Of a stretch of 64,000 nucleotides of DNA, positions 20,916 through 33,731 are shown piece by piece. How positions within the stretch are numbered: the first letter of the stretch is position 1; every line of letters starts with the position of its first letter. The notes below the pieces were generated by a model. The model saw only the letters and a program-made list of their open reading frames with translations, was not told where the DNA came from and searched no databases. The DNA lies in the NCBI GenBank assembly GCA_025403435.1, contig CM046327.1, forward strand, positions 11,028,218 to 11,092,217. The letters run 5' to 3'. The position numbers were made by a program, and so were the translations under genes. The DNA comes from Artocarpus heterophyllus (lineage: Eukaryota > Streptophyta > Magnoliopsida > Rosales > Moraceae).

Positions 20916-22610
20916 CAACAGCTGCAAAATTATAGATTGACTAGAGATAAAGAGAGAAGAGAAACAAGGCCTCCTTAAAGATATGGCTATGTGGACCTTG
21001 TTTCCTATGCACTCAATATAGCTGATGATAACAATGAGCTACAATCATATCAATAAGCTATTACTAATCAAGAATCTGGTCAGTGGATTGCTCAATGAGT
21101 GAAGAGATTGAGTCACTTCACAAGAATCATACTTGGGAACTTGTTAAGAGGGTAGATAACTAAAAGATTGTCAGAAGCAAATGGATCTTCAAAAGGAAAG
21201 AAGGAATTCTTAGAGTTAAGAATGCAAGGTTTAAGGCGCAACATGTGGAAAAGGACTTTATGCAGAGAAAAGGTATTGACTTTAATAAAGTTTTCTCTTT
21301 AGTGGTAAAACATACCTCTATTCGCTCCTTGCTTACCATCGTAGCTCATTTGATTTAGAACTTGAGCAGTTGGATGTCAAGAAGTGTTCTTGCTTGGGGC
21401 AAATTAGATGAATAAATCTATATGAAACAACCAGAGAGATTTGAAGTCTAAGGAAAAGAAGACCACGTTTGTTCATTGAAAAAATCTTTGCATGGCCTGA
21501 AGCAGTCTCCTAGACCATGGTATAAGTGGTTTGACACTTTTATGCTTAAAAATGGCTATTGTAGGAGTAAGTATGATAGTTGTGCGTATTATAAGAAACT
21601 CAGGGATAGATCATTTATTTATTTGGTCTTGTAAGTTGATGACATGTTGATTGCCTGTAAGAACATGTTTGAGATCAACAGTTTAAAAGCTCAATTGAGT
21701 GGAGAGTTTGAGTAGAGCTGCAAAGAAATTTTGGAGGATAAAGATCTACTTGGATAGAAAAGTAGGCATTTCTTTCTGCCACAAAAGAAATACATAAAGA
21801 AGGTGCTAGAGCGCTTTGTAATGTAAAATTCAAAGCTTGTTAGCACTCTATTCGTAGCTCATTTTAAACTCTCAGCAACCTTGTCACCATAGACTGAGGA
21901 GAAGGTTGAACACATGTCAGGTGTTTCGCATGCTAGTGCAGTTAGTAGCATCATATATGCCATGGTTTGCATTAGGCTAGATATTGCACATGCTGTTAGT
22001 TTGGTTAATGGGCATGTGGGAAATCTAGAGAAAGTTCATTGGCATGTACCGAAGTGGATTTTGCACTGTCTGAAAAGTACTACTGATGTTGCTTTGGTTT
22101 ATGGGAAATCCAAGGAAACCACTAGAATTGTGGTCGGATATGCTAATTTAGATTATGCTAGAGATCTAGATAGGAGAAGATCCATGACAATGATATATTT
22201 TCACTTTTAAATTTTTTGGACGTACTATCAGTTGGAAAGCGACACTACAATCAATTGTTGCCCTGTCGATCACTGAGGCAGAGTGCATTGCAGTGACAGA
22301 AGCAGTGAAAGAAGCTATTTGGCTTTGAGGATTGGTTGGCAAGTTGGAATTACACAGAAGGAAACAACGGTCTACTGTGACAGCGAAAATGCCATACATC
22401 TGTCTAAAAATCAAATATACCATGAGAGTACCAAACATATTGATGTCAAGATGCACTTCATCAGAGATGCAAAAGCACAAGGTATTGTCAAAATTGAGAA
22501 GATCGATTCAGTGAATAATCCAGCAAACATGGTTACCAAGCGGACACAATGGGAGAGCAGTGGAAGATGAACTATGGGATTTTTTTTATTTCCAAGGTGG
22601 AGATTATTAG
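20916..22610 (+). pseudogene. Copia reverse transcriptase and RNase H, right half of split element
   Basis: Motifs in order: ESLHKNHTWELVKRVDN (about 21110), SKWIFKRKEGILRVKNARFK, LELEQLDVKK, SLKKSLHGLKQSPR (about 21476), an active-site box reading stop-VDDMLIACKN (about 21635), where the expected Tyr codon of YVDD has become TAA, then RNase H with TEAECIAVTEAVKEAIW, VYCDSENAIHLSKN and STKHIDVKMHFIRD (22370-22470). Many stops. A polypurine tract CAAGGTGGAGATTATTAG at about 22593-22610 ends the region. Confidence 0.88.
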
Positions 22611-23140
22611 TGGCATTCTCCTAGCCACGTATGTGGCAATTAAAAAAGCCACAATTGTATGGCTGGTGGCAAAAACAATCTTTTGAAGTAGAGAAAGGCC
22701 TTTTTTTGGCCCATGACCTTCACAAAGGTCACCTTTTTGAATAAAAGAAAATTCATGTAATATGGCTATAAATAACCAAGTGCTTCAGCAGTTGGAGCAC
22801 GGCCAGTTGAAGCAATCATGTATAGGCCAAGAAGTTGAGTGACATCCTTAGGCCAAAATTTGAGTGTTATAATCTTTGGGTTCCAGTGCAAAGAGTAGGG
22901 ATTTTGGGGTGCAAAGGGATTTCGGGTAAAAGTTTTCTTGGGTGTAATTGGGTTTTAGATTGTGAGCGGCATTTACCGGTGGTATTGTGATAAGCTTCTT
23001 TTACACAGTGGAAATTTTCTCGCTGCTCTCTGATAGTGGACATAGACTTTAGCCGAACCATTATAAATTTGTAGTGTTCTTTTCTGTACATATTTTAAAT
23101 TATTTTATTTTATTGTCTATTTATTTTCTCCATATCGACA
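22611..23140 (+). repeat. Copia 3' LTR, 530 bp
   Basis: Starts TGGCATTCTCCTAGCCACG right after the polypurine tract and ends catatcgaca. A TATA box (TATAAATA, about 22767-22774) precedes the conserved cttcagcagttggagcacgg block that is also present in the 5' copy. Confidence 0.85.
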
Positions 23141-23145
23141 TTGTG

Positions 23146-24015
23146 CACAAATATCTTAAGATTACCTCTTTACAAAAAGGCTATTATCAAATCCACATAT
23201 GTGAATTATGGTTAACTGTCAATTGCATTTTGCTTCCAAAAACTCAGCTTGTGGATCTTAGGCCGCGAGAGAAGATGGTCAAGAACACAATACAACCACA
23301 ATCAAGTGGACTTTTTTTTGGTCTTTTCTGCCTTTTGTTTTAAAAGTGAAATTAAAGTATATGATGGATATTAATCTAAAATACAAGAAAGAAAAATTAA
23401 AATCTGTACCGTATTTTTTTATTTTGATCCGAAGAGGAAAGAGATATCACATGCCAACTTGATTGGAACATTCCCATTTAAATATTATGTAAGTAAAAAG
23501 AAAATTATATAACTCAAAGAATCAAAGAAAATTATAAGTAAAGGGATTTTCAACTTTCTGTTGCAGTCTTTGTGTCTAGTCCATAAGACCTTGTTTTTTA
23601 TAGTGTTATGGTAATTCCCAATGTTTTTAGTCTTTTGATCTTGATAGAGCAAAATTATCCACTATCTATAGTGATGCATTTAAAAGAATCATATGTAAAG
23701 GATTTTAGTATCTATTGTTTGAAAAATGAATTCCTAATTGTGGTTCTAACCAATGAACAATATAAAGCTCTCACATACTATAATAAATTGCTACAGTGTA
23801 AAGCTTTTATATGCTATAGTTCTTCTATTTAAAACTTCAATTCTAATTAAAGTAGACAAGAAAAGAGAATCAATAAATTGGTGAGTGTGCTCCAAATTTA
23901 ACCTCATCAAATATATGGATAAATTAGGCGAAGAGATTTTATTTCTAACACTAAAAGAGAACAACTTTTTACTCTATGCTCTTTACCTAAGTTATACTTG
24001 TCCACCTTTCTTTCT
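23146..24015. other. Intergenic DNA, no gene seen
   Basis: AT-rich. Near 23755-23835 it holds a copy of the dispersed tataaagctctcacat..ttgctacagtgtaaagc segment found elsewhere in the window. Confidence 0.5.
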
Positions 24016-24514
24016 TTCTTTTTTTGGAATATTATCATTTTGGTGCCCTGTGTTTTAGAGAAATCACATTGGTACCCTATTGTTTGAAAAAAAAATTAAA
24101 ATAGTATTCTGTAGTTTTCAAAAATATCATTTTGATACCTCGAGTCCATATTTTGATATGTGGAATTTCTAACTTACCCTTTTATTAATAAACCCTATTT
24201 TATTTTGTGCAAACTATAAAAGAAAATAAATACAAGTAATGCCAAAAAATGAATAACTCTACATATATGCTTTTTTATGAGTTTTGTATAATATTTTGTT
24301 TTTATTTTCTACTATAGTTCTATAAAATTAATTTGAAATTTATTAATGAAAGGGTAAAACAGAAATTTCACGTCAAAAAACACGAACTCGGGGTACCGAA
24401 ATGATATTTTTGAAAACTATAGGATGCTATTTTAATATTTTTCAAATAGCAAGGTATTAATGTGATGTTTCTCTAAAACACAAGATACCAAAATGATAAT
24501 ATCCCTTCTTTTTT
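24016..24514. mobile_element. Mutator-type MITE with long terminal inverted repeats
   Basis: The ends GGAATATTATCATTTTGGT (from 24026) and the reverse complement ending GATAATATCCC (24505) belong to inverted arms that stay alignable for well over 100 bp (for example ttttagagaaatcacattggtacc against aaggtattaatgtgatgtttctctaaaa). The 9-bp direct repeat TTCTTTTTT flanks it (24016-24024 and 24506-24514), the length typical of Mutator elements, although the T-rich context weakens this. No coding capacity. Confidence 0.7.
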
Positions 24515-24870
24515 CCTCTTGCTCAAGGACAGAGGTGTTGAGCTTTGGGTCTTACTTTTGTAACTGTTATAATTAAATCGGTACAACATTACAATAAAAA
24601 TTGGATAAGTTAATTGTTCGAATTTAATTAGGCCGATCAAGCCATATTTGTCTTCTTCCATTCCTTCTTCCTTGTAGTTCTTTCTCATATTTTGGATTTT
24701 CAAGAAACATGAGTTAAATTTCGCTTCCTCTCAAGATGAAAAACTAATTACACTTGATATGTCATCAGTATATGCCATCTATTTTATCTTGTTAATGGTG
24801 CTCGTCCTATTTATAGTCACATCTTCGTATCATAGTTAAGAATCAAGTAAATCTAACAAAATCTTAAAGC
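24515..24870. other. Short intergenic stretch, nothing recognised
   Basis: AT-rich DNA between the MITE and the Gypsy LTR. No motif stood out. Confidence 0.5.
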
Positions 24871-26971
24871 AAAAACCCGGGTGGTGACGTGACGGATTAA
24901 TTAAGTTAATTAAACCAAGTTTTAATTAATTAATTGCATAATAAATAAAACGTGATAAAATTTAAAACAAAATACATAAAATAGTTAAAAACTAGTCGGG
25001 CCACATCGGACCCACATTTGTGCACACACATAGTATCGACATAAATACATACGACCACAATCCAATAAAAAGAAAACGATAAAATATTACATGCTTTAAT
25101 TAAACAAGTATATAACCTAACTAAAGACTTCTACGCTCCACGTGTCCATTTGATACAATCTCAATCAGCCTTATGTTGCAGTTCACCTAGTGGGGGGAAA
25201 GTTTTAAAAACAAATAAAACTATGCGCGAAAGACTCAATAGGACTTTAAGCTTTAAAAACATTAAAGTTTAATATAAAATTCATTATTAACACAAAAATT
25301 ATAAAGTACAGTAAATTATCTTTATTGATTTCATTCTCACCATTTGGTTCATTATTCATCCGGAAATAGTCTTATCATTTTCTCAGGTAAAGCCAACATA
25401 ATCATCACCGTAATGGCCTAGCTAGGTTCGGAACCTGCCTCTAAGGTCGCTCTCTACACGACTTAGTCTCTAAATGTGGGATCATGCCCTAATATATCAT
25501 TCCGAACAGTACACCAAACTCGTTCGGTGCTATTCCATCATTCAAGTCTCATATTACCAAGTTTCTCTTTACATTCATTATTCCATTCATTATGATCGTT
25601 TCCTTGTTCATCAGCTACTAATAATAACTGAATTTATCTATTTAAATCATTTGTTAAAACATTTTTAGAAAACACTTTGTGGCCAAATCCCTTTTAAAAT
25701 CATGGCTAACAAAGAAAGAGGGACTAGGTCCTACCTCGTTATCCCGCACGAGAGCGTAGACACCGTAGTCTTGACCTGCTATACGTCAGCTCTCCCAAAA
25801 CCACAAACAACCTTAGATATGAACTAGATTCATCAATATCTAACTTAGAGTATTCTACAATACTATGTTATCTCATGGTGTCATAGCGTGCCTTTAATAT
25901 TCACCAAATCATGTGGCAAGATCAAGGTCTCTATTCAGGTTTTAAACAGTAAAAACGGGTGAAAAACAATCATTTTTACAATGCCCGATCGGCCTGTCAA
26001 ACTCCCTGGTCTGGCCTGCCGAACTTCCATAGTTCGGCCTACCGACCCTCCAGACCCAACTATCGAACTACATCAGTTTGGCCTATCGAAGAGATGAATT
26101 TGGCCTGCTAAACTTATGAATCCGGCCTGCCGATGTCTATGATCGGCCTACTAAACTGTCAAAATTTGGAAAATTTTAGATTTCAAGCCTCAGCCTCCCC
26201 GAGCTTTCCAAGCTCAAATCAACCTATTTTTCATCATTTTAAGCCTAGAAATCATGCAGAAAACATGGGGAAACATTCTAAACCTAGATGAAACAAAATA
26301 CCTAAATTTAAACACAAATTCACCCTTAATTTGAAAATAAAAGAAATATGCAAAAACTTACTTAAGTTGATTTTAGCTTGAACCAAGTTTAGATTCATGA
26401 TAAAAACACATTCTACAACTCAAATTGAACATTATTTGAGCTTAAGGAGGTTCATATTCAACATTCATAGGAAATTTGAAATTTAAAACTTTGAAATGAG
26501 AAAGAGAGAGAGAAAGCTAACCTCAACAGGCATTTTTCCAACGATTCTTGGTCGCTTGAGCTTTGTTTCCTTGCCCCAAAATTAATGAAAAAATTCAAAG
26601 AAGGAGAAAGAAAAGTGGAAGCCATGGGAGAGAAGGGAGAGCAAGAGAGAGTGAAAAGGAGAGAATGAGAAGGAAAGAGAGAGGAAGGAAAATATACAGA
26701 GGGAAGGCTGAGTGGTTTCAGAGTGAAAACTTGTCCAGCACATGGTTTCAGTATAGCAGTTTTAGATTGCCTAGGTTTAATCTCAAGAAAGGACTTGTTT
26801 GGAATTTGATAAATTGTTTTGTTTCAAATTTCAAATTAACTAGTAAAAATAATTAAAATTACAATTAATTGGAAAATATCACAAAATAATTAGATTAAGT
26901 TCAAATCTCATTAAGCCACACTAACTCACTATTTACATTAATTATACTTAATTAATTCTCTAGGTGTTACA
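24871..26971 (-). repeat. Gypsy 3' LTR of the second element
   Basis: It runs from acccgggtggtgacg to ggtgttaca on the plus strand. The outer boundary is approximate because no clean terminal TG is visible on the left. Carries the GC-rich degenerate CGGCCTGCCGAA array at about 25983-26155 and a GA-rich block at about 26490-26700 (CT-rich in element orientation). Confidence 0.8.
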
Positions 26972-27059
26972 GCCTTCCACCCTTAAAAGGAATTTCATCC
27001 TCAAAGTTAGAAATAATCTCAAAAGCAAAACAAATGAAGGTACAGTTCTTGCATAGTCG

Positions 27060-28255
27060 ATTCTAGTTCCCAAGTTGCTTCATAAATCTTGTGGTGCTGC
27101 TACACAACTTTCACTAATGGAATACATAGTGTCGCAAACTTATTACCTTCTGATCAATAATCTGGACCGGCAACTCTTCATAGGCCGTGTCTTCTTGGAT
27201 TAGTACATTATAGAATAAGACAATCTTGCTCGGCTCGAGCGGACATTTTTGAAGTATTAACACGTGGAATACATTATGGACATGAGAGAGCTTGGGAGAA
27301 AAATTAAGTCGATAAGCGACCATACCCACACGATGAGAAATCTCAAATGGTCCAACGTACCTTAATACGAGTTTTTCGCTTACACCGAAATACAAAATAC
27401 CCTTACACAATGAAACCTTCAAGAGAACGGAGTCACCAATTTTGAATTCTAGGGGTCGACGTCTCTTATTAGCATAACTCTTTTGCCTGCTCTGAGCAGC
27501 TTTTAACTAATCATGAATCACGATGACCTTCTCATTACTCCCACAGATCTCATCGGGTCTAATAGCGATCTTATCCTCCGGTTCTGTCCAACACACTGGC
27601 AATCGACATGGTCATCTATAGAGTGCCTCAAACGGTGCCATACTGATACTTGCTTATTAGCTGTTGTTTTACATGAATTCTGCCAGATGCAAGTGTTTCT
27701 TCCAATTCCCGCCAAAATCCAATACATAAGCACGTAACATATCCTCAAGAATCTAAATGACTAGCTCAAACTACGCATCAGTCTTAGGATGCAAGTGTTG
27801 GACAATGGGACTCCATGCATTCTCACTATATTCTCAAGGTATAACTCTCCAAGAACTCTTCTCAAACACATCGATCTAAAAGGTTTGAAATGCACCGATT
27901 TCATCAGCTTGTTAACAACAACCCAAATTGCATCATGTTTCTGCTCTGTTCTTGGCATGCTGGTGAGGAAATCTATCATAACATGCTCCCACTTCCACCC
28001 AGGAATGGGAGGCAGTTAAAGCTATCCAACGGGCTTTTGATGCTCAGCTTTCATCTAAAGGTAAGTCATACATCTAGCGACGTACTTAAGGACATCCTTT
28101 CTCATGCCTCTCGACCAATATTGCCTCATCAAATCACGATATATTTTTGTGCTTTTTGGATGAAGAACAAATCGAGAATTGCAGGCATCGTCCATCACGG
28201 CCTTTGTTACTTCCTCCATCTTAGGTACCACCAAACGTTTCCTGAAATACAATGA
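27060..28255 (-). pseudogene. Gypsy integrase and chromovirus tail (second element)
   Basis: On the minus strand: the finger region QYWSRGMRKDVLKYVARCMT (28055-28140), the core start MIDFLTSMPRTEQKHDAIW (27920-27979), LVLRYVGPFEISHRVG at 27340-27380 and the tail IPLVKVV..HHK..EATWELE at about 27060-27120. Stops and frameshifts separate these. The family role is insertion of cDNA into chromatin. Confidence 0.82.
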
Positions 28256-28259
28256 CCCA

Positions 28260-29890
28260 TCTACATGTATTTCCCATTCCTCAAACTGCTCTCCATTTTG
28301 TATCTGTGTCCATATCCCCAGCAGATGTTCATCCCGCCATTGATTCTACTTCACCATTTGAATGAGTGCTGGAGTAGACTCTATATGGTATACCATAACC
28401 CAATCACAATCTTTATAATACTGCAGCCTATAATCACTTACCATAGCCTCTCTTTTCCAATCCTCAAGTGCCAAGCAAGCGAGAATTCTAAAAGACTTCC
28501 TGTTGAGCGCATCTGCAACTACATTGGCCTTTCCCAGATGATACTGCAACGTTAAATCATAATCTTCGATAAGTTCCATCCATCTTCATTGCCTCAAATT
28601 CAGATCCTTCTGAGTGAACAGATATTTTAGACTCTTGTGATCCAAGAAAGCCAGAAATGTTGCTTCGTATAGATAACATCTCCAAATCTTTAAGGCATGA
28701 ATCATTTTGGCAAGCTCCAAATCGTGAGTAGGGTAATTATGCTCATGAGGTCTCAACTGTCACGATCCATATGCCACAACCAGTCTATGTTACATCAACA
28801 TGCATCCAAGTCCACATCCTGAGGCATTCGTGTAGACTTCGTACGTCTCAGCACTACTCGGTATGATCAACATTGGAGCAGTGGTCAATTAGTTCTTCAA
28901 CTCTTGGAATGCATACTCGCATTTTGCATAAACATTCTTCTTCATCAATCGTGTCAATGGTACTGCTACCTTCGAGAAATCTTGCACAAATTTCCTGTAG
29001 TACCCAGCAAGTCCTAAGAAGCTGCGGACCTCAGCCAACGTTCCTTGGTCTTTCCCATTGCACTATAGCTTTTATCTTGGATAGATCCACTAAAATACCT
29101 TGCTTGAAGTTGACATGTCCTAAAAACTTAACTTCGGTAAACCAAAGTTCACACTTTTCCTTTTTGGCATACAGCTGATGTTTTGGCAGAGTCTGAAGCA
29201 CATTCCTTTGATGTTGCTCATGCTCCTCCAAGGTCTTAGAATAGATCAGTATGTTATCAATGAACATGATCACAAACTGATCTAAATAAGGCTTGAAAAT
29301 CTAGTTCATCAAATCCATAAAAGCTGCAGGAGAATTCGTTAATCCAAATGACATCACTCAAAACTCGAAGTGTCCATACCATGTCCTAAAAGTTGTCTTT
29401 GGAATATCCTCTTCTTTGATTCTAAGCTGATGATATCCAGAACATAAATCTATTTTCGAGAAATAGCACGAACCTCCTAGCTAATCGAGTAGCTCATCAA
29501 TGTTGAGCAATGGATACTTATTCTTCACTATGACTCGATTCAACTGCCGATAATCAATACACAATCAAAGAGTACCATCATGCTTCTTAACAAACAAAAC
29601 TAATGCACCCTATGGCAATGTACTATTTGGGATGTACCCTTTATCTATAAGTTCCTGAAGTTGCTTTCTTAGCTCCTTCATCTCTACCGGTGCCATTTGG
29701 TATATTGCTCTAGAAATCAGAGCAGTCCCCAGAAGTAACTCGATGCTAAACTCAAGCTCTTGGTGTGGTGGGAACCCCAGTAACTTGTCAAGAAAGACAT
29801 CACTACACTCATCAACCACCGGTATTGCTGTATTTCCTACTGATGCACTAGACTCTTCCTCTAGGTTCACGAGAAGTGCATAACAAGCCA
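28260..29890 (-). pseudogene. Gypsy RT and RNase H (second element), catalytic Asp changed
   Basis: RT start ECSDVFLDKLLGFPPHQELE (29790-29840). The active-site box reads MFIDNILIYSK at 29240-29270, so the second catalytic aspartate of FIDD is Asn. Next come KVKFLGHV-like FLGHVNFKQGI and, in RNase [18 protein letters not shown] (28490-28540). Stops are frequent. Even apart from the stops, the changed Asp should abolish polymerase activity. Confidence 0.85.
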
Positions 29891-30345
29891 AATTTCTTCG
29901 TCATCCATGACATGTTTTTATGAGTCGCTTACTCATCACTCGATCACTACCACCTTGGTAGGTAATCATTGTCTCCCTATCGATCACTAAGGTTACTTTT
30001 CTATGGTGACAGTCTACAAGGGCATTATATCTTGACAACCAGTCTATTCGTAAGATCACATCATAAGAACTCATGGGGATTACAATCAAATCACTTTTTA
30101 GAATCTCACCCCCAATCATTATCTTATAGGACTTACATATATAATTCACATACACTCACCCCAAAGGTGAGGTAATTATCAAGGGTTCATTAAATTCCTC
30201 TATTTCTAATCCCAAGGCATGTATAAATCAACTCAAAATGAGAGAATGCATTGCACCAGTATCGAACAAAACATGAGCTAAAGATTGGGAAACTAAAATT
30301 ATACCGTCAACTACCGCGTTGTTGGTCTAAGCATCGAAACTTCCT
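29891..30345 (-). pseudogene. Gypsy aspartic protease (second element)
   Basis: The minus strand reads HVLFDTGAMHSLILS near 30240-30290, with the DTGA catalytic motif intact, followed by a stop. The LRIDWLSRYNALVDC block (30010-30060) is the usual protease end. Confidence 0.78.
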
Positions 30346-30454
30346 ACAGTCATAGTATGGACTTGAGTTAGAACTTTTCCTTTTCCCCTATTAGCACTAC
30401 TAGGTCCAGGGTTTGTTGGCTGATACTGCTGTGGTGGAGGAGACTGCACACTAG

Positions 30455-31540
30455 CTATACTGATGAAACTGTGGAACATTTCTTTGGAAATTTGATGGCT
30501 GAAAACCTTGTGTTGGATAAAGCATCTATTGAGGAGTAAACTGATGAAACTATTGTTGTGGAATTTGCTAAGGTTGAGTAAAAGTCTGAGCTTGGGATGG
30601 ACGGCTGGCACCGTCTCTGGTTTAGGATCCTTGCCAAGCATTCCTTATCGGGAAATTTCTCTTGATATGTCCTGGTTGCTGGTAGCATTGACAATGAAAG
30701 TTATAAGGATTGCTTCATCTGCTACATGATGAATTGTTACTCCCACTATTAACATTGCCATGCTAATTCCTCGCTTGAGCTTGACAGTTGTTGTTGTTGC
30801 CTCCCTTATTGTTCCGTTGGGGCCCTCTTGAAGTCTTTGCTCTGCTCTCATAGTAGGTGGCATTATCGCTTGCTACTAACAAGGCTGATGACATCAACTT
30901 ACTATAGTTTTGGATTCGCAAGACAACCAATGATTGTTTGATGGATCCTTTAAGTCCTTCTTGGAACTCAATACACTTCTCTTGCATAGAAACCACAGTG
31001 GATGGAGCAAATCTAGCCAATTCAGTGAACTTTGCCTCATGTTCCCAAATCATCATGTCACCCTGTTCCAAACGGTAAAATTCAATGATTTTCTAATCTA
31101 TATACCCTTTGCAAAAAAATATCGCTCGCAAAATAATTTCTCAAATCTGTCCCAGCCGATGTTCCTGCTATTTTCTGTGCATTTTTCCTGCTTCCACTAG
31201 ATGTTTGTGGTTCCTTCTAGTTTATAAGCTACGAATTCAACTTAATATTCCATTGATATCCTAAGAGTATCCAAATGTTGCACCACCGAATCTAACCGAT
31301 ACCCAGCAGCCAACGAGTCCCTATTTCCATCAAAAGTTGAGATGGATGCATTTCAGAATTCCTTAAAATATTCATGCCAACGACTAGCCTCAGATTCCTC
31401 AGGCCTAGCCTTGTTGCCATTTGCTGGAAAGCAGCAAATATGGCTCCTATCATGCCTTCATCACTCGCAAGATTCGCATCAGTAGCAGCTGGATGATGCC
31501 TAGGTGCTATTCTCTTAGTTTTAAAAACAAAGTTGAACTA
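30455..31540 (-). pseudogene. Gypsy gag (second element)
   Basis: On the minus strand, EHEAKFTELARFAPSTVVSM and CIEFQEGLKGSIKQSLVVLR (30930-31060) match the Retrotrans_gag end. A Gln/Asn-rich linker and a decayed zinc-knuckle segment (CYQPGHIKR-like, about 30660-30700) follow. Frameshifts are present. Confidence 0.78.
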
Positions 31541-31603
31541 TCAGTGGTTTTCTTTTCATTGTCATACCTATGTGTGCAAAACTCTTAAGGTTCAAAACCT
31601 AAG

Positions 31604-31615
31604 GCTCTAATACAA
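31604..31615 (-). promoter_or_regulatory. Degenerate tRNA-Met primer-binding site
   Basis: The minus strand reads TTGTATTAGAGC, two changes from TGGTATCAGAGC, just inside the right LTR. Both changes fit decay. Confidence 0.65.
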
Positions 31616-31616
31616 A

Positions 31617-33716
31617 AACTACCATGAACCCCGACTGTGGTGGTGACATAGCTGATTAATTAAGTTAATTAAACCAAGTTTTAATTAATTAATTACATAA
31701 CAAATAAAACATGATAAAATTTAAAACAAAAACATAAAATAGTTAAGAACTAGTCGGGCCACACCAGATCCTCATTTGTGCACACATATAGTATCGACAT
31801 AAATACATACAACCATAGTCCAATCAAAAGAAACGATAAAATATTACATGCCTTAATTAAACAAGTATATAACCTAATTAAAAACTCCTACGCTGCACAC
31901 ATCCATTCGGTAGAGTCCCAATCAGCCTTATGCTACAATTCACCTAGTGGGGGGGAAGTTTTAAAAACAAATAAAAACTGTGAACGAAAGGCTCAGTAGG
32001 ACTTTAAGCTTTAAAAACACTAAAGTTTAATATGAAGTTCATTATTAACACAAAAATTATAAAGTATAGTAAATTATCTTTATTGATTTCATTCTTATCA
32101 TTTGGCTCATTATTCATCTAGAAGTATTCTTATCATTTTGTCTCAGGCAAAGCCAATATAACCACCATCATAGTGGCCCAGTTGGGTTTTAAGACCTACC
32201 TCTAAAGTCACTCTCTACATGACCCGATCTTTGAATATGGCATCATACCCTAATATATCATTCCGAACGGTATACCTGACTCGTTCAGTGCTATTCCATT
32301 ATTCAAGTCTCATATTACCAAGTTTCTCTTTACATTCATTATTCTGTTCATTATGATCGTTTCCTTGTTCATCAGCTACTAACAATAACTGAATTTATTT
32401 GTTTAAATCATTTCTTAAAACATTTTGAGAAAACACTTTGTGGCCAAATCCCTTTTAAAATCATGGCTAACAAAGAAAGAGAGACTAGAGTCCTATCTCA
32501 TTGTCCCGTATGAGAGCATAGACACCGTAGTCCCGACATGGTATACGTCAGCTCCCCTGAAACCGTGAACAACCTTAGATATGAACTACATTCATCAAGA
32601 TTCAACTTAGAGTATTCTACAATACTATGCTATCTCATGGTGCCTAAGTGTGCCTTTAATATTCACAAAATCATGTGGCAAGATCAAGGCCTCTATTTAG
32701 GTTTTAAACGGTGAAAAAGGATGAAAAACAATTATTTTTACAAAGCTTAGTCGGTCTGTCGAACTCCCTGGTCCGGCCTACCAAACTTCTACAGTTTGGC
32801 CTACCAACCCTCTGGACCCGGCCTGCCAAACTGCATCGGTTTGGCCTACAGAAAGATGAATTTGGCTGTTAAACTTATGAATCTGGCCTACCGATGTCCA
32901 TGATCGGCCTACTAAACTGTCAAAATTTGGAAAATTTCAGATTTCGAGCCTCAGCCTCCCCGAGCTTTCCAAGCTCGATTCAACTTGTTTTTCATCATTT
33001 CAAGCCTACAAATCATGTAGAAAACATAGGGAAACAATTCTAAACCTAGTTGAAACAAAATCTCCAAATTTAAACACAATTTCACTCTTAATTTGAAAAT
33101 CAAAGAAAAATTCAAAAACTTGCTTAAGTTGATTTTAGCTCGAACCAAGTTTAGATTGATGATAATACATGTTCTACAACTCAAATTAAACATTGTTTGA
33201 TCTTTAGAAGGTTTGGATTCAACATTCAAAGGAAATTTGAAATTTAAAACTTTGAAATGAGAAAGAGAGAGAGAGCGCTAACCTCAATGGGCATTTTGCA
33301 AGGATTGTTGGTCTCTTGAGCTTCATTCCTTGCCCCAAAATCAACAGAAAATTCAGAGAACGAGAGAGAGAACAGAGAGCCATAGGAGAGAAAGGGAGAG
33401 CAAGAGAGAGTGTGAAAATAAGTGAATGAGAGGGAAAGAGAAAGGAAGGCTTAGTGGTTTCAAAGTCAAAACCATGTCCAACACATGGTTTCAGTGAAGT
33501 AGTTTCAGATCGTTTGGGTTTTATCTCAAGAGAGGACTTATTTGAAATTTGACAAATTATTTTGTTTTCAAAATTCATAATAACTAGTAAAACTAAATAA
33601 AATTGAAACTAATTGGAAAATATTGCAAAATAATTATATTAAGTTCAAATCTCATTAAGATGTACTAAGTCACCATTTTACATTAATTATACTTAATTAA
33701 TTCTCTAGGTGTTACA
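31617..33716 (-). repeat. Gypsy 5' LTR of the second element
   Basis: Direct copy of the LTR at 24871. The inner boundary is placed by the primer site, so it is uncertain by a few bases. GC-rich degenerate array at about 32745-32925 and GA-rich block at about 33255-33450. Confidence 0.8.
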
Positions 33717-33731
33717 GAACGTGATTCATAG

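Larger units (their letters stand above)
10788..23140 (+). mobile_element. Copia retrotransposon split by a nested Gypsy element
   Basis: Two direct copies of a Copia LTR (10788 to about 11360, and 22611-23140) bracket the region. The right internal part (20916-22610) encodes RT and RNase H on the plus strand and ends in a polypurine tract directly before the 3' LTR. The left internal part (about 11361-11881) encodes integrase on the opposite strand, so part of the interior is inverted and the gag, protease and primer site are missing. A complete-looking Gypsy element occupies 11882-20915. The outer flanks ttacg and ttgtg are a possible diverged target duplication. Confidence 0.8.
24871..33716 (-). 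mobile_element. Second Ty3/Gypsy chromovirus-like element, minus strand
   Basis: Two direct LTRs of about 2.1 kb (about 24871-26971 and about 31617-33716) both end GGTGTTACA on the plus strand, that is, begin TGTAACACC in element orientation as in the Gypsy element at 11882. The interior, read on the minus strand, gives gag, protease, RT, RNase H, integrase and the same kind of chromovirus tail. The degenerate primer site lies near 31604-31615 and a polypurine tract is adjacent to 26972. LTR copies differ more than those of the first Gypsy element by eye, so it seems older. I could not match a clear target-site duplication. All genes are broken. Confidence 0.88.

Noticed and set aside
24473..24703. 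76-codon minus-strand frame
   Set aside because: Half is the inverted arm of the MITE; no protein features.
26563..26856. 97-codon Arg/Lys/Glu-rich frame
   Set aside because: Product of the GA-rich block in the Gypsy LTR.
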